Source: an uncultured Acidimicrobiales bacterium
GTDB taxonomy: Bacteria > Actinomycetota > Acidimicrobiia > Acidimicrobiales > SZUA-35
DNA length: 64,000 nucleotides
Assembly (NCBI GenBank): GCA_937997485.1
Contig: CALKTH010000004.1
Span: 1-64,000 of the forward strand
Direction of reading: 5' to 3'
Made by a program: the position numbers and the translations under genes. The notes under the pieces are model-generated. The model ran no database searches and had not been told where the DNA came from. It saw only the letters and a program-made list of their open reading frames with translations. Shown here in pieces: positions 33,075 through 39,912 of the stretch; the stretch's first letter is position 1; each line of letters opens with the position of its first letter.

Positions 33075-34487
33075 GTGGCTCTTCCCACCGTGATCGCCGT
33101 TCAGCCAGACTCACCAGCCGCCGCGGCTGGTGTGCTCGTTGGCGACGTCCTGCGCATGGTCAATGGTGAGCAGCCCCGAGACGTCATCCAGTATCAGCTG
33201 CTGGTCGACGAAGCCGAGGTGACGCTCGAGATCGAGCGGAGCGGGCTCGAGTACACGGTCGACATCTCGAAGAGTGAAGGAGCGAACCTCGGCATCGAGG
33301 TGCAGTCGTCGCTCTTCGACCAGGTACGAACCTGCGACAACCACTGCTCCTTCTGCTTCATCTATCAGTTGCCGGAGGGCATGCGGAAGAGCCTGTACCT
33401 CAAGGACGACGATTTCCGACTGTCCTTCCTCTACGGCAACTTCACCACGCTCACCCGCTTCACCGAGGCCGATCTCGAGCGTGTGATCACCGAAGGTCTT
33501 TCACCGCTGTACGTGAGCATTCATGCCACCGATCCCGAGTTGCGGAACCACATGTTGCGCAATCGACGCGGTGCCACCAGTTTGCGCTGGCTCCGAGCGT
33601 TGCTCGACCACGGCGTCGAGGTTCATGGCCAGGTGGTCGTGTGTCCCGGAGTCAACGACGGGGCAGCGCTCGACCACACCCTGGCCGATGTTCTGGCCGA
33701 GTATCCCGAGTTGGCCTCCGTGGCCATCGTTCCACTAGGTGTCAGCGACCACTCGGACGAGCCTGAAATGCGGCCCCACACCGTCGAAGAGGCCCGAGCA
33801 GTTGTCGACATCGTCGAGCGGTGGCAGGCGACCTTCGCCGAACTTCTCGGCCACCGCCTCGTGTTCGCTGCCGACGAGTACTACCTGCTCGCGGAGCGGC
33901 CGTTTCCGGTTCCCGACACGTACGAAGGATTCCCGATGCACGAAGACGGCATCGGAATGGCCCGAACGTTCGAGCTCGAGTTCAGCGGGCAGGTGGAGAG
34001 CGCGACCGGCACGCAATCTGGCTTCTTCGCCTGGGTCGATGGCGCACCAGCCGAGGGCTATCGGGCCCCTCGCCTGGCCGCTTCATCGTCGACAGCCGAG
34101 GACGGATCGCCTCTTCTCCAGATCCGCCCCTCTGCGAGTGCGCCCATCGGCGTGATCACCAGCGAGTACGGGGCGAAGATCCTCGGTCCGCTCCTGGCCG
34201 AGACCGGTCGCTCCGACATCCGTCTCGTCGTGATCGACAACCAGTTCTTTGGCGGCAACATCGCCGTGACCGGCCTGATGGTCGGTACTGACATTGCCCG
34301 GGTGCTCGCCAACGAGCCCGCAGGCCACCGCTACCTCCTTCCCGACGTCTGCCTCTCCGGCGGTACCTTCCTCGACGGCACGTCCGTCGAGGATCTGCCT
34401 CGTCCGGTCGAAATCGTTGCCACCGACGGCATCGCCCTCCGTGAGGCCCTCGGCCTCTCCACATCTTCAGATCTGGTATCCGCATGA
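33075..34487 (+). CDS. DUF512 radical-SAM-like protein with PDZ domain
   Basis: A 470-residue protein. Residues 3-60 resemble a PDZ domain (VIAVQPDSPAAAAGVLVGDVL). Next is the cysteine motif CDNHCSFCF near 88-96, a C-x3-C-x2-C cluster expected to bind [4Fe-4S] and SAM. The long carboxyl half is the DUF512 domain (GTQSGFFAWVDG, LVVIDNQFFGGNIAVTGLM, LPDVCLSGGTFLDG). The reaction is unknown. It overlaps der by 4 nt, a pairing seen in many Gram-positive genomes, which hints at ribosome-related work. Confidence 0.85.
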   Translation: MALPTVIAVQPDSPAAAAGVLVGDVLRMVNGEQPRDVIQYQLLVDEAEVTLEIERSGLEYTVDISKSEGANLGIEVQSSLFDQVRTCDNHCSFCFIYQLPEGMRKSLYLKDDDFRLSFLYGNFTTLTRFTEADLERVITEGLSPLYVSIHATDPELRNHMLRNRRGATSLRWLRALLDHGVEVHGQVVVCPGVNDGAALDHTLADVLAEYPELASVAIVPLGVSDHSDEPEMRPHTVEEARAVVDIVERWQATFAELLGHRLVFAADEYYLLAERPFPVPDTYEGFPMHEDGIGMARTFELEFSGQVESATGTQSGFFAWVDGAPAEGYRAPRLAASSSTAEDGSPLLQIRPSASAPIGVITSEYGAKILGPLLAETGRSDIRLVVIDNQFFGGNIAVTGLMVGTDIARVLANEPAGHRYLLPDVCLSGGTFLDGTSVEDLPRPVEIVATDGIALREALGLSTSSDLVSA

Positions 34488-35812
34488 GCTCGTCCACATC
34501 CAACATCACGGCATCCGCTCTCCCTTCGGTGGTGATCGTCGGACGGCCAAACGTGGGCAAGTCCACGCTCATGAACCGGATCCTCGGTCGCCGGGAAGCC
34601 ATCGTGGAAGAGCGCCCTGGCGTGACCCGCGATCGCAAGGAAGTCGAGGCCGAGTGGCAGGGGCATGAGTTCCGGCTCATCGACACCGGCGGTTGGATGG
34701 TCAAGGGCAACGCTATCGACGACAAAGTGTCGCGCCAGGCCGAAGAAGCAATGAAGCAAGCCGACGTGCTGCTCTTCGTCGTCGACGCGAGCATCGGTGT
34801 CACCGAGGAAGACGATCAGGCGGTCCGCGCGGTGCGAGGCGCCGGCGTTCCCGTGCTCCTCGTGGCTAACAAGATCGACGATGCGACCCACCAAGATCAG
34901 GTGTGGGAGCTCGTGTCCCTCGGTCTCGGCGAGGCCTTCCCGGTCAGCTCACTCCACGGCCGGGGTATTGGTGACCTGCTCGACGCACTCATCGGGCACC
35001 TTCCCGAGGTGGAGTTGACCCCTGAAGAGCAGGAAGAAGAGAAAGTCTTCTCGATTGCGCTGGTGGGTCGCCCGAACGTGGGGAAGTCCACGCTCTTCAA
35101 CCGCCTCGTGGGGGAGGAGCGCTCGATCACCCATGACATGGCGGGAACGACTCGCGACACCATCGACACCGTCATCGACACGCCAAACGGCCCCGTCCGT
35201 TTCCTCGATACCGCAGGAATGCGCCGCCGGAGCAGGATCGAAGAGGACACCGAGTACTACTCCGTGGTCCGCGCGTTGAAGGCTGTCGACACCGCAGATG
35301 TCGCATTGCTGATCATCGATTCGACCGAGGGAGTCACCCACCAGGATCAACGGCTCGCCGAGCGCGTTGACGCTGCAGGCTGCCCGATCGTCCTTGTGTT
35401 GAACAAGTGGGATCTGCTCTCGACGGAACAACGTGAGGGTCTGGGGCTCATGATCGAAAGAAAGTTGAACTTTCTCCCCGACGTCCCCGTCCATCGAATT
35501 TCAGCTCTCACCGGGCGCCAAGTCGACCGTCTCTTGCCGTCCCTCGACATCGCAATCGACGCCTATCAGACCCGGGCACCGACCCGAAAGGTCAACGACG
35601 TCATCAAGCAGGCACAGCAGATGCAGCCTGCTCCACACGGTGCTCGGGTGCTCTACGCCACACAAGGTGCGGCCCAACCGCCGACGTTCACCCTCTTCAG
35701 CAACAAGGACATTCCGGCCCACTATCTGCGGTATCTGGAGCGCAAGCTGCGGGACGATCTCGAACTCGGCCCGACCCCGATCAAGATGAGGGTGCGGAAG
35801 CGCACCGACTAG
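34484..35812 (+). CDS. der: Ribosome-associated GTPase Der (EngA)
   Basis: A 442-residue protein with two tandem GTPase domains, required for 50S assembly. G1 of domain 1 is GRPNVGKSTLMN near residues 21-32, with DTGG and NKID. G1 of domain 2 is GRPNVGKSTLFN near 192-203, with DTAGM and NKWD. A carboxyl KH-like domain ends the protein at about 360-442. Length is standard. It matches Rv1713, the last gene of the cmk cluster in mycobacteria, here displaced from cmk by about 11 kb of inserted genes. Confidence 0.96.
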   Translation: MSSSTSNITASALPSVVIVGRPNVGKSTLMNRILGRREAIVEERPGVTRDRKEVEAEWQGHEFRLIDTGGWMVKGNAIDDKVSRQAEEAMKQADVLLFVVDASIGVTEEDDQAVRAVRGAGVPVLLVANKIDDATHQDQVWELVSLGLGEAFPVSSLHGRGIGDLLDALIGHLPEVELTPEEQEEEKVFSIALVGRPNVGKSTLFNRLVGEERSITHDMAGTTRDTIDTVIDTPNGPVRFLDTAGMRRRSRIEEDTEYYSVVRALKAVDTADVALLIIDSTEGVTHQDQRLAERVDAAGCPIVLVLNKWDLLSTEQREGLGLMIERKLNFLPDVPVHRISALTGRQVDRLLPSLDIAIDAYQTRAPTRKVNDVIKQAQQMQPAPHGARVLYATQGAAQPPTFTLFSNKDIPAHYLRYLERKLRDDLELGPTPIKMRVRKRTD

Positions 35813-35818
35813 GAGCGC

Positions 35819-35824
35819 TACCCT
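35819..35824 (+). promoter_or_regulatory. -10 element, leaderless start at 35831
   Basis: TACCCT lies 6 nt before ATG 35831, immediately after the der stop codon. Confidence 0.5.
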
Positions 35825-35830
35825 GTCGAG

Positions 35831-36910
35831 ATGGAACGGGTCCTCCCAGCCATAGCTGCGCTTGTCTGCGCCAGCGCGGCCGTGGTGTGGATCCGCTCAA
35901 CGGTTTTCCGCCATCAGGTCTCTCGCCGTCTCCAGGGCGAGCAGATCGATCCGGATCTCTGGCGCCTGGCCGACGAGGAGTACCGCCGAGACTTCCAGTC
36001 CTCGGTGTTCGCCGTCATTGCGGCTGTCGTGCTCGGCTTTCTCGCCGTGCGCCCCATCGACACGCTTTCGGCGGTCATTGCATCATCGCTCGCGGTGCCG
36101 CCCCTCATCACACTGATCCGGCGCCGCCGACTGAGCGAAGTCGCTCGCATCGCTGCCGACCGCAGTGAAGTGGAGAAGAAGGCCCGCGAGGTGCTGACCC
36201 AGGAAGAGCTGGCCCCGCTGCAGTGGGCAGCCCGGCTCGCTCCCTCGGACTTCCCCGACCTGCCCGGCTTCGAAATCGGGCAGGCGTACCAGGCCGGAAG
36301 CGGCGTCATGGCGGGAGACTTCTACGACGTCTTCAAGATCGACGACCATCGTGTTGGCGCGGTCATCGGCGATGTCACCGGCCACGGCATCGAGCCGTCG
36401 ATCACGGCGCTGCAAGCCAAGTACCTCCTCCGCACCTTCCTCATTCAGTTCAGGGATCCGGGACAGGCCGTGGAAGAACTCAACGCCCAGCTGTCGGAGT
36501 TGGTGAGGGGCGACGAGTTCATCTCACTCTGTGTCTTGGTGTTCGACACCGACGCAGAGACGCTGCGCTACGCCTCGGCGGGTCACCCTGCAGCGTTCGT
36601 CTGGCACCAGAGCGAAGTCCGGCCCCTGGGAGCCACCGGGCCACTGCTGATGCTCGATCCCAAAGGCACGTATCACTCTCGAGAGCTCGAATGGGAGCAA
36701 GACGATGTTGCGGTGCTGTACACCGACGGTCTGGCGGAAGCCCGCAACGGCGATGCGCTGTTCGGCGAAGACGGCGTGGCCAGCATGATCCGCCGAGACC
36801 CCACCGCCTCTCCCGACGTCTTGACGAAGGTGCTCGTCGAGGCCGCTCGTGACTTCGCTGGCGGTCCGATTGGTGATGATGTCGCCGTGTTGGTGCTTCG
36901 GCGAGTCTGA
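35831..36910 (+). CDS. Membrane-anchored PP2C/SpoIIE-type phosphatase
   Basis: A 359-residue protein. Hydrophobic segments lie near residues 4-22 and 58-98, making an amino-terminal membrane module. A linker helix rich in Glu/Lys follows at about 105-130, and a SpoIIE/RsbU-type catalytic domain covers about 150-358. Metal-binding motifs are AGDFYDVF, IGDVTGHGIEPS, YTDGLAEARN and GDDVAVLVL. Such phosphatases dephosphorylate anti-anti-sigma factors. No anti-sigma partner is in this window. The stop overlaps the next gene by 1 nt. Confidence 0.85.
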   Translation: MERVLPAIAALVCASAAVVWIRSTVFRHQVSRRLQGEQIDPDLWRLADEEYRRDFQSSVFAVIAAVVLGFLAVRPIDTLSAVIASSLAVPPLITLIRRRRLSEVARIAADRSEVEKKAREVLTQEELAPLQWAARLAPSDFPDLPGFEIGQAYQAGSGVMAGDFYDVFKIDDHRVGAVIGDVTGHGIEPSITALQAKYLLRTFLIQFRDPGQAVEELNAQLSELVRGDEFISLCVLVFDTDAETLRYASAGHPAAFVWHQSEVRPLGATGPLLMLDPKGTYHSRELEWEQDDVAVLYTDGLAEARNGDALFGEDGVASMIRRDPTASPDVLTKVLVEAARDFAGGPIGDDVAVLVLRRV

Positions 36911-37128
36911 TGCCCTGGTGTGACTCGTGTGACGCCTATCGGGCGCCCACCGTGCTGACCGAGAACGGACACTGCTCGACCTGCGATAGCGAGGTCGACG
37001 TTTCCGATGTGAAGGTGACCGCACCAACGAAGGCCCCGTGGCACTTTTGGCTGATGGTGATCGCCCTCGTGCTGTATTTGGGATGGCGTCTCATCGAGGG
37101 ATTCCTCTGGCTCTTTGCCCAGTTCTGA
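36910..37128 (+). CDS. Zinc-ribbon membrane microprotein
   Basis: A 72-residue protein. Residues 4-25 hold two C-x2-C pairs (CDSC and CSTC), a probable zinc ribbon. Residues 45-70 are a single transmembrane helix (FWLMVIALVLYLGWRLIEGFLWLF). It begins on the last base of the phosphatase stop codon, so the two are translationally coupled and may interact at the membrane. I know no established function for it. Confidence 0.7.
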   Translation: MPWCDSCDAYRAPTVLTENGHCSTCDSEVDVSDVKVTAPTKAPWHFWLMVIALVLYLGWRLIEGFLWLFAQF

Positions 37129-37258
37129 AGCGGATGTCGATCGCTACCAAACTGGCGTAGGCAATGACATGATCGATATTGCCCATCAACCGACCAGACA
37201 ATTCGCTCGATAACTCAACCCAAGGACGGCGCTACGGATCAACGGAACGGATCTTGGT
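37129..37258 (+). promoter_or_regulatory. Upstream region of XRE gene with inverted repeat
   Basis: A relatively A/T-rich gap. GGCAAT at 37160-37165 and ATTGCC at 37178-37183 form a 6-bp inverted repeat with a 12-bp centre containing ATGATCGAT. This is a possible operator for the downstream helix-turn-helix protein. No clear -10/-35 pair was found. Confidence 0.35.
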
Positions 37259-37825
37259 GTGATCGAGAGATATGCGAACGTCCCTCTGGCACGGGTGCTC
37301 AAGCGTGGCCGACAGTGGGCGAACATCGAACAGGAAGAGGCAGCGGATCGAGCGGACATGAGCCGCGAGCATCTGCAGGAGATCGAGAGCGGTGTGCTCC
37401 ATCCGGAGCAACACGAAGTCGATCGCCTTGCGACCAATTACGGGCTCGACATCCGTCGAGTCGGCTACGGGGTCAACGTGTTGACCAGCGTGCCTGAACT
37501 CGACCGAGCGGCACGGACCCTCTGGATTGAGTGGTTGCCGATTCATCTCGGCGAGATGCCCTCCAACGAAGAGGTGATGCATCGAGTTGCGGTGGGTCTT
37601 CGCTTCTTGCGAGACCTTCCTCGTCTTGATCCCATCCGGATGCGCAGCGACGAGTTCGACATGTTGATCTCCGCACTCGACGTCGACGATCCCGAACTCA
37701 TGGTGCAGGGTGCCCGTGCCTTTCGCCTTCCCTGGGAAGAAGCCCGAGTGCTCTTCCGTCCGGCCCGAGTGCGGCGCAAGGAACTCGACGTCACCAGCCG
37801 AGTTCGTGGGTTGATGCAGGCGTAG
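37259..37825 (+). CDS. XRE-family helix-turn-helix regulator
   Basis: A 188-residue protein starting at GTG. Residues 12-65 form a helix-turn-helix of the lambda-Cro/XRE type (EEAADRADMSREHLQEIESG). The carboxyl 120 residues are helical with no recognised ligand domain. LDIRRVGYGVNVLT links the two parts. The target is unknown. The next feature is a tRNA gene 36 nt downstream. Orthology cannot be assigned by eye. Confidence 0.7.
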   Translation: MIERYANVPLARVLKRGRQWANIEQEEAADRADMSREHLQEIESGVLHPEQHEVDRLATNYGLDIRRVGYGVNVLTSVPELDRAARTLWIEWLPIHLGEMPSNEEVMHRVAVGLRFLRDLPRLDPIRMRSDEFDMLISALDVDDPELMVQGARAFRLPWEEARVLFRPARVRRKELDVTSRVRGLMQA

Positions 37826-37861
37826 TCGCCTCCTCCACCCGCTAACCTCTTCCCTTCGCCA

Positions 37862-37935
37862 CGGGCTGTGGCGCAGCCTGGTAGCGCACCTGACTGGGGG
37901 TCAGGGGGTCGTGAGTTCAAATCTCGCCAGCCCGA
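37862..37935 (+). tRNA. tRNA-Pro (anticodon GGG)
   Basis: A 74-nt cloverleaf. The acceptor stem pairs CGGGCTG with CAGCCCG, the D arm contains AGCCTGGTAGC, the anticodon stem CCTGA/TCAGG encloses CTGGGGG with anticodon GGG, and the T arm has GAGTTCAAATCTC. The discriminator base is A. CCA is not encoded, so it must be added enzymatically. A stem-loop terminator follows. Confidence 0.95.
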
Positions 37936-37941
37936 CAAGTG

Positions 37942-37994
37942 AAGGTCCCGGTCAGCAGCTTTCGAGCTGAAGACCAGGACCTTTCTTGGTTTTG
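37942..37994 (+). terminator. Terminator of tRNA-Pro
   Basis: AAGGTCC at 37942 pairs with GGACCTT at 37977. GGTC/GACC and CAGCT/AGCTG extend the stem inwards around a short loop, and TCTTGGTTTT follows. Confidence 0.75.
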
Positions 37995-38078
37995 GTCGGG
38001 AAGCGCCTGCGAGCCGAGAGCGGGCGCGCCAGAACCTCGATTGGAGGTACAACCGAGGCTCAGGCACTCTCTTGGGGA

Positions 38079-38111
38079 GAAACAACGGGCCGGTTCCCAC
38101 CGCCGGCCCGT
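38079..38111 (-). terminator. Terminator of the Crp/Fnr gene at 38128
   Basis: ACGGGCCGG (38085-38093) and CCGGCCCGT (38103-38111) form a 9-bp G/C stem. On the minus strand it is followed by TTGTTT, which fits intrinsic termination 17 nt after the stop codon. Confidence 0.7.
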
Positions 38112-38127
38112 CAGAACAATGATGAGC

Positions 38128-38799
38128 TCAGGCGTTCATCGCCGAGAAGCGCTCAGGAGCGATGAGCTGCACGGCACCCCGCTGCAGTTCGACGATGCCG
38201 GACTCCTCCCAGAGCCTCAGCGTCTTGTTGACGGACTCACGGGTGACACCCATTCGATCGGCCAACATCTGTTGGGTGGCCCGTACGACCAGGCGGCCTC
38301 GGGCATCGGCCTGGCCCTCACGAACGAGGTGGTCGGCGAGGCGGGGAGCGAGGGGAGCGAAGGCGCGCTGCTCAACCCGAGTGGATTCTCGTCTCAGCGA
38401 TTCGGCTGCCGCTCGGGCGAGGGCCATGGCCAGGGAGGCGTGTCGAGTCGCGAGCGAAAGGAAGGCCGGCCGGCCAATGACGTACAGCGTGGCGGGCGTC
38501 GCTGCCCGCACAGACGCGGTGCGAGGGGTCGCATCGATGATCGCAGCCTCACCGATGGTGTCGCCGGGCCCCTTGACCGTGAAGACGAGCTCCTTCCCTT
38601 CGATGCTCGATGCCTGGATCTCCAGCTTCCCTTCGACGACGACGAAAAAGCGGTCGGTCACGCTGCCCTTGAGGAACAAGAACTCGTCGGCTTGCAGCCG
38701 AATGGTGTGCATCCCGGCCGCAAGGTCGGCGGCGGTTTCAGGCGAAAGCTCGAGCGATGTGTCGAGGAGGAACGTCGCAATCTCAGAGGGGTCAGGCAT
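38128..38799 (-). CDS. Crp/Fnr-family transcriptional regulator (copy 1)
   Basis: A 223-residue protein. The cyclic-nucleotide-binding-type beta roll is at about 10-125, with GKLEIQASSIEGKELVFTV and GDTIGEAAIIDATPRTASVRA in the phosphate-binding cassette position. A winged helix follows at about 150-220 with recognition helix GVTRESVNKT, close to the R-E-T-V-G-R helix of E. coli CRP. It pairs with the paralogue at 39229: both share GKLE and SIEGKELVFT. The start at 38799 lies 8 nt inside the preceding 99-aa gene, so translation is coupled. The sequence predicts recognition of TGTGA half-sites. Confidence 0.88.
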   Translation of the reverse strand: MPDPSEIATFLLDTSLELSPETAADLAAGMHTIRLQADEFLFLKGSVTDRFFVVVEGKLEIQASSIEGKELVFTVKGPGDTIGEAAIIDATPRTASVRAATPATLYVIGRPAFLSLATRHASLAMALARAAAESLRRESTRVEQRAFAPLAPRLADHLVREGQADARGRLVVRATQQMLADRMGVTRESVNKTLRLWEESGIVELQRGAVQLIAPERFSAMNA

Positions 38800-39091
38800 G
38801 GAGGGCACGCTCTTGGTAGGCGGCGTCACGAGACCGCTTTTCGGCGGCGACGATGCGGGGAGCGTCGGGCCGTAGGTCCCGACGTTGGAGATAGAGCGGT
38901 GAAAGGCGCCGGGTCTGGTCGATGAAGCGAAGGAAGCCGTCGGCGTCGTAGACCGCAGCGTGGAGAAGACCATCATCTGCGGTCAGAACGCCCTCCAGGC
39001 CGGGGGCGAGATGGCCGCCGGTGCGAAGCGCTTCGCTGTAGGCCTCAGCGGTGGCAAAGTCGAGCAGCGCTGGAACATCGGTTGCAGGCAT
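38792..39091 (-). CDS. Uncharacterised 99-aa protein coupled to Crp copy 1
   Basis: A small acidic-to-neutral protein beginning MPATDVPALLDFATAEAYSE, with no Cys and no membrane segment; SPLYLQRRDLRPDAPRIVAAEKR near the end is basic. A strong GAGGAGG lies 6 nt upstream of the ATG, so this gene uses a leadered mRNA. It overlaps the Crp copy 1 start by 8 nt. The perfect CRP-type box lies about 100 bp upstream. I do not recognise the family; a regulator-associated protein is plausible from coupling alone. Confidence 0.6.
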   Translation of the reverse strand: MPATDVPALLDFATAEAYSEALRTGGHLAPGLEGVLTADDGLLHAAVYDADGFLRFIDQTRRLSPLYLQRRDLRPDAPRIVAAEKRSRDAAYQERALHA

Positions 39092-39189
39092 GTCGAACCT
39101 CCTCGGGCGGGCGAGTGACAGTGGGCGGCGGCGTCCGGTGGGTGACCGGCTGAATGAGGCTCAGTGTCTTCCGTTCGCATCCGTGCTTC

Positions 39190-39205
39190 TGTGAACGCGT
39201 TCACA
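39190..39205. promoter_or_regulatory. Perfect CRP-type operator
   Basis: TGTGAACGCGTTCACA is an exact match to TGTGA-N6-TCACA and fully palindromic. It lies between the two Crp/Fnr genes, about 100 bp upstream of the 99-aa gene that leads copy 1 and 24 bp beyond the stop codon of copy 2. Binding by one or both paralogues and autoregulation are inferred. Confidence 0.75.
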
Positions 39206-39228
39206 CAACGGGAAGAAATCGGCAGAGA

Positions 39229-39900
39229 TCAGCGGGATCGGATGAGGAGGTGAGGCGCGGTCACCACGATCCGGCCCCTTCGTAGTTCGACCAGCCCCTC
39301 ATCGGCCCACGCTCCCAGGTACTTGTTCACCGACTCTCGAGTGACCCCCAGGCGGTCGGCGAGGGCCTGTTGGGTGACCTTCACCTCGACGCTTCCGCCG
39401 ACGTTGTGCTCGCCGCCGAGCGAAATGACGAGTCGGGCAAGACGAGTTTCGATGTCGACAAAGGTGTCGTCCTCGACGCGCGACGAGAGTCGCCGAAGCG
39501 TTTCCGCCGCCAAGCGGGCGAGGGCCAGCGAAATGCCGGCGTGGGTGTGTGCCAGCTCGAGGAAGGGGCCGCGAGCGATGCTGAGAACCTCAGCCTTTCG
39601 CGGAGCGTAGATGGCTGCGCTCCGCGCCGACCCGTCCACGATCGTGGCCTCGCCGATCGGCGCACCCGGTTCCAGCGTGGTGAAGACGAGTTCCTTGCCC
39701 TCAATGCTCGTCGCTCGGACCTCGAGCTTGCCTCGATAGAGGACATGGAAAGAACTCGTGGGATCGCCCTGGTGAAAGAGGTACTCACCCGCTTGCAGAC
39801 TGGCGGGCCACATCTCGGCGGCCAGGGCCGAGGCTGCAACCGCGTTGAGCTGGAGCGCGCTTGTGCAGAGAAAGCTGGCGAACTCGGGGTTGGCGGGCAC
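39229..39900 (-). CDS. Crp/Fnr-family transcriptional regulator (copy 2)
   Basis: A 223-residue protein starting at GTG. It has the same architecture as copy 1: a sensor domain at about 10-125 (YRGKLEVRATSIEGKELVFTT, GAPIGEATIVDGSARSAAI) and a winged helix with recognition helix GVTRESVNKYL. The shared recognition residues R-E-S-V-N-K suggest both copies read the same DNA site, whereas the sensor-pocket residues differ, so the signals may differ. The start follows a TAACCT -10 by 6 nt, and the -10 overlaps the stop codon of the metallophosphoesterase gene. Confidence 0.88.
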   Translation of the reverse strand: MPANPEFASFLCTSALQLNAVAASALAAEMWPASLQAGEYLFHQGDPTSSFHVLYRGKLEVRATSIEGKELVFTTLEPGAPIGEATIVDGSARSAAIYAPRKAEVLSIARGPFLELAHTHAGISLALARLAAETLRRLSSRVEDDTFVDIETRLARLVISLGGEHNVGGSVEVKVTQQALADRLGVTRESVNKYLGAWADEGLVELRRGRIVVTAPHLLIRSR

Positions 39901-39906
39901 GGCCGC

Positions 39907-39912
39907 AGGTTA
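39907..39912 (-). promoter_or_regulatory. -10 element of Crp copy 2 (leaderless)
   Basis: TAACCT on the minus strand ends 6 nt before GTG 39900 and overlaps the stop codon of the upstream gene. Confidence 0.5.
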
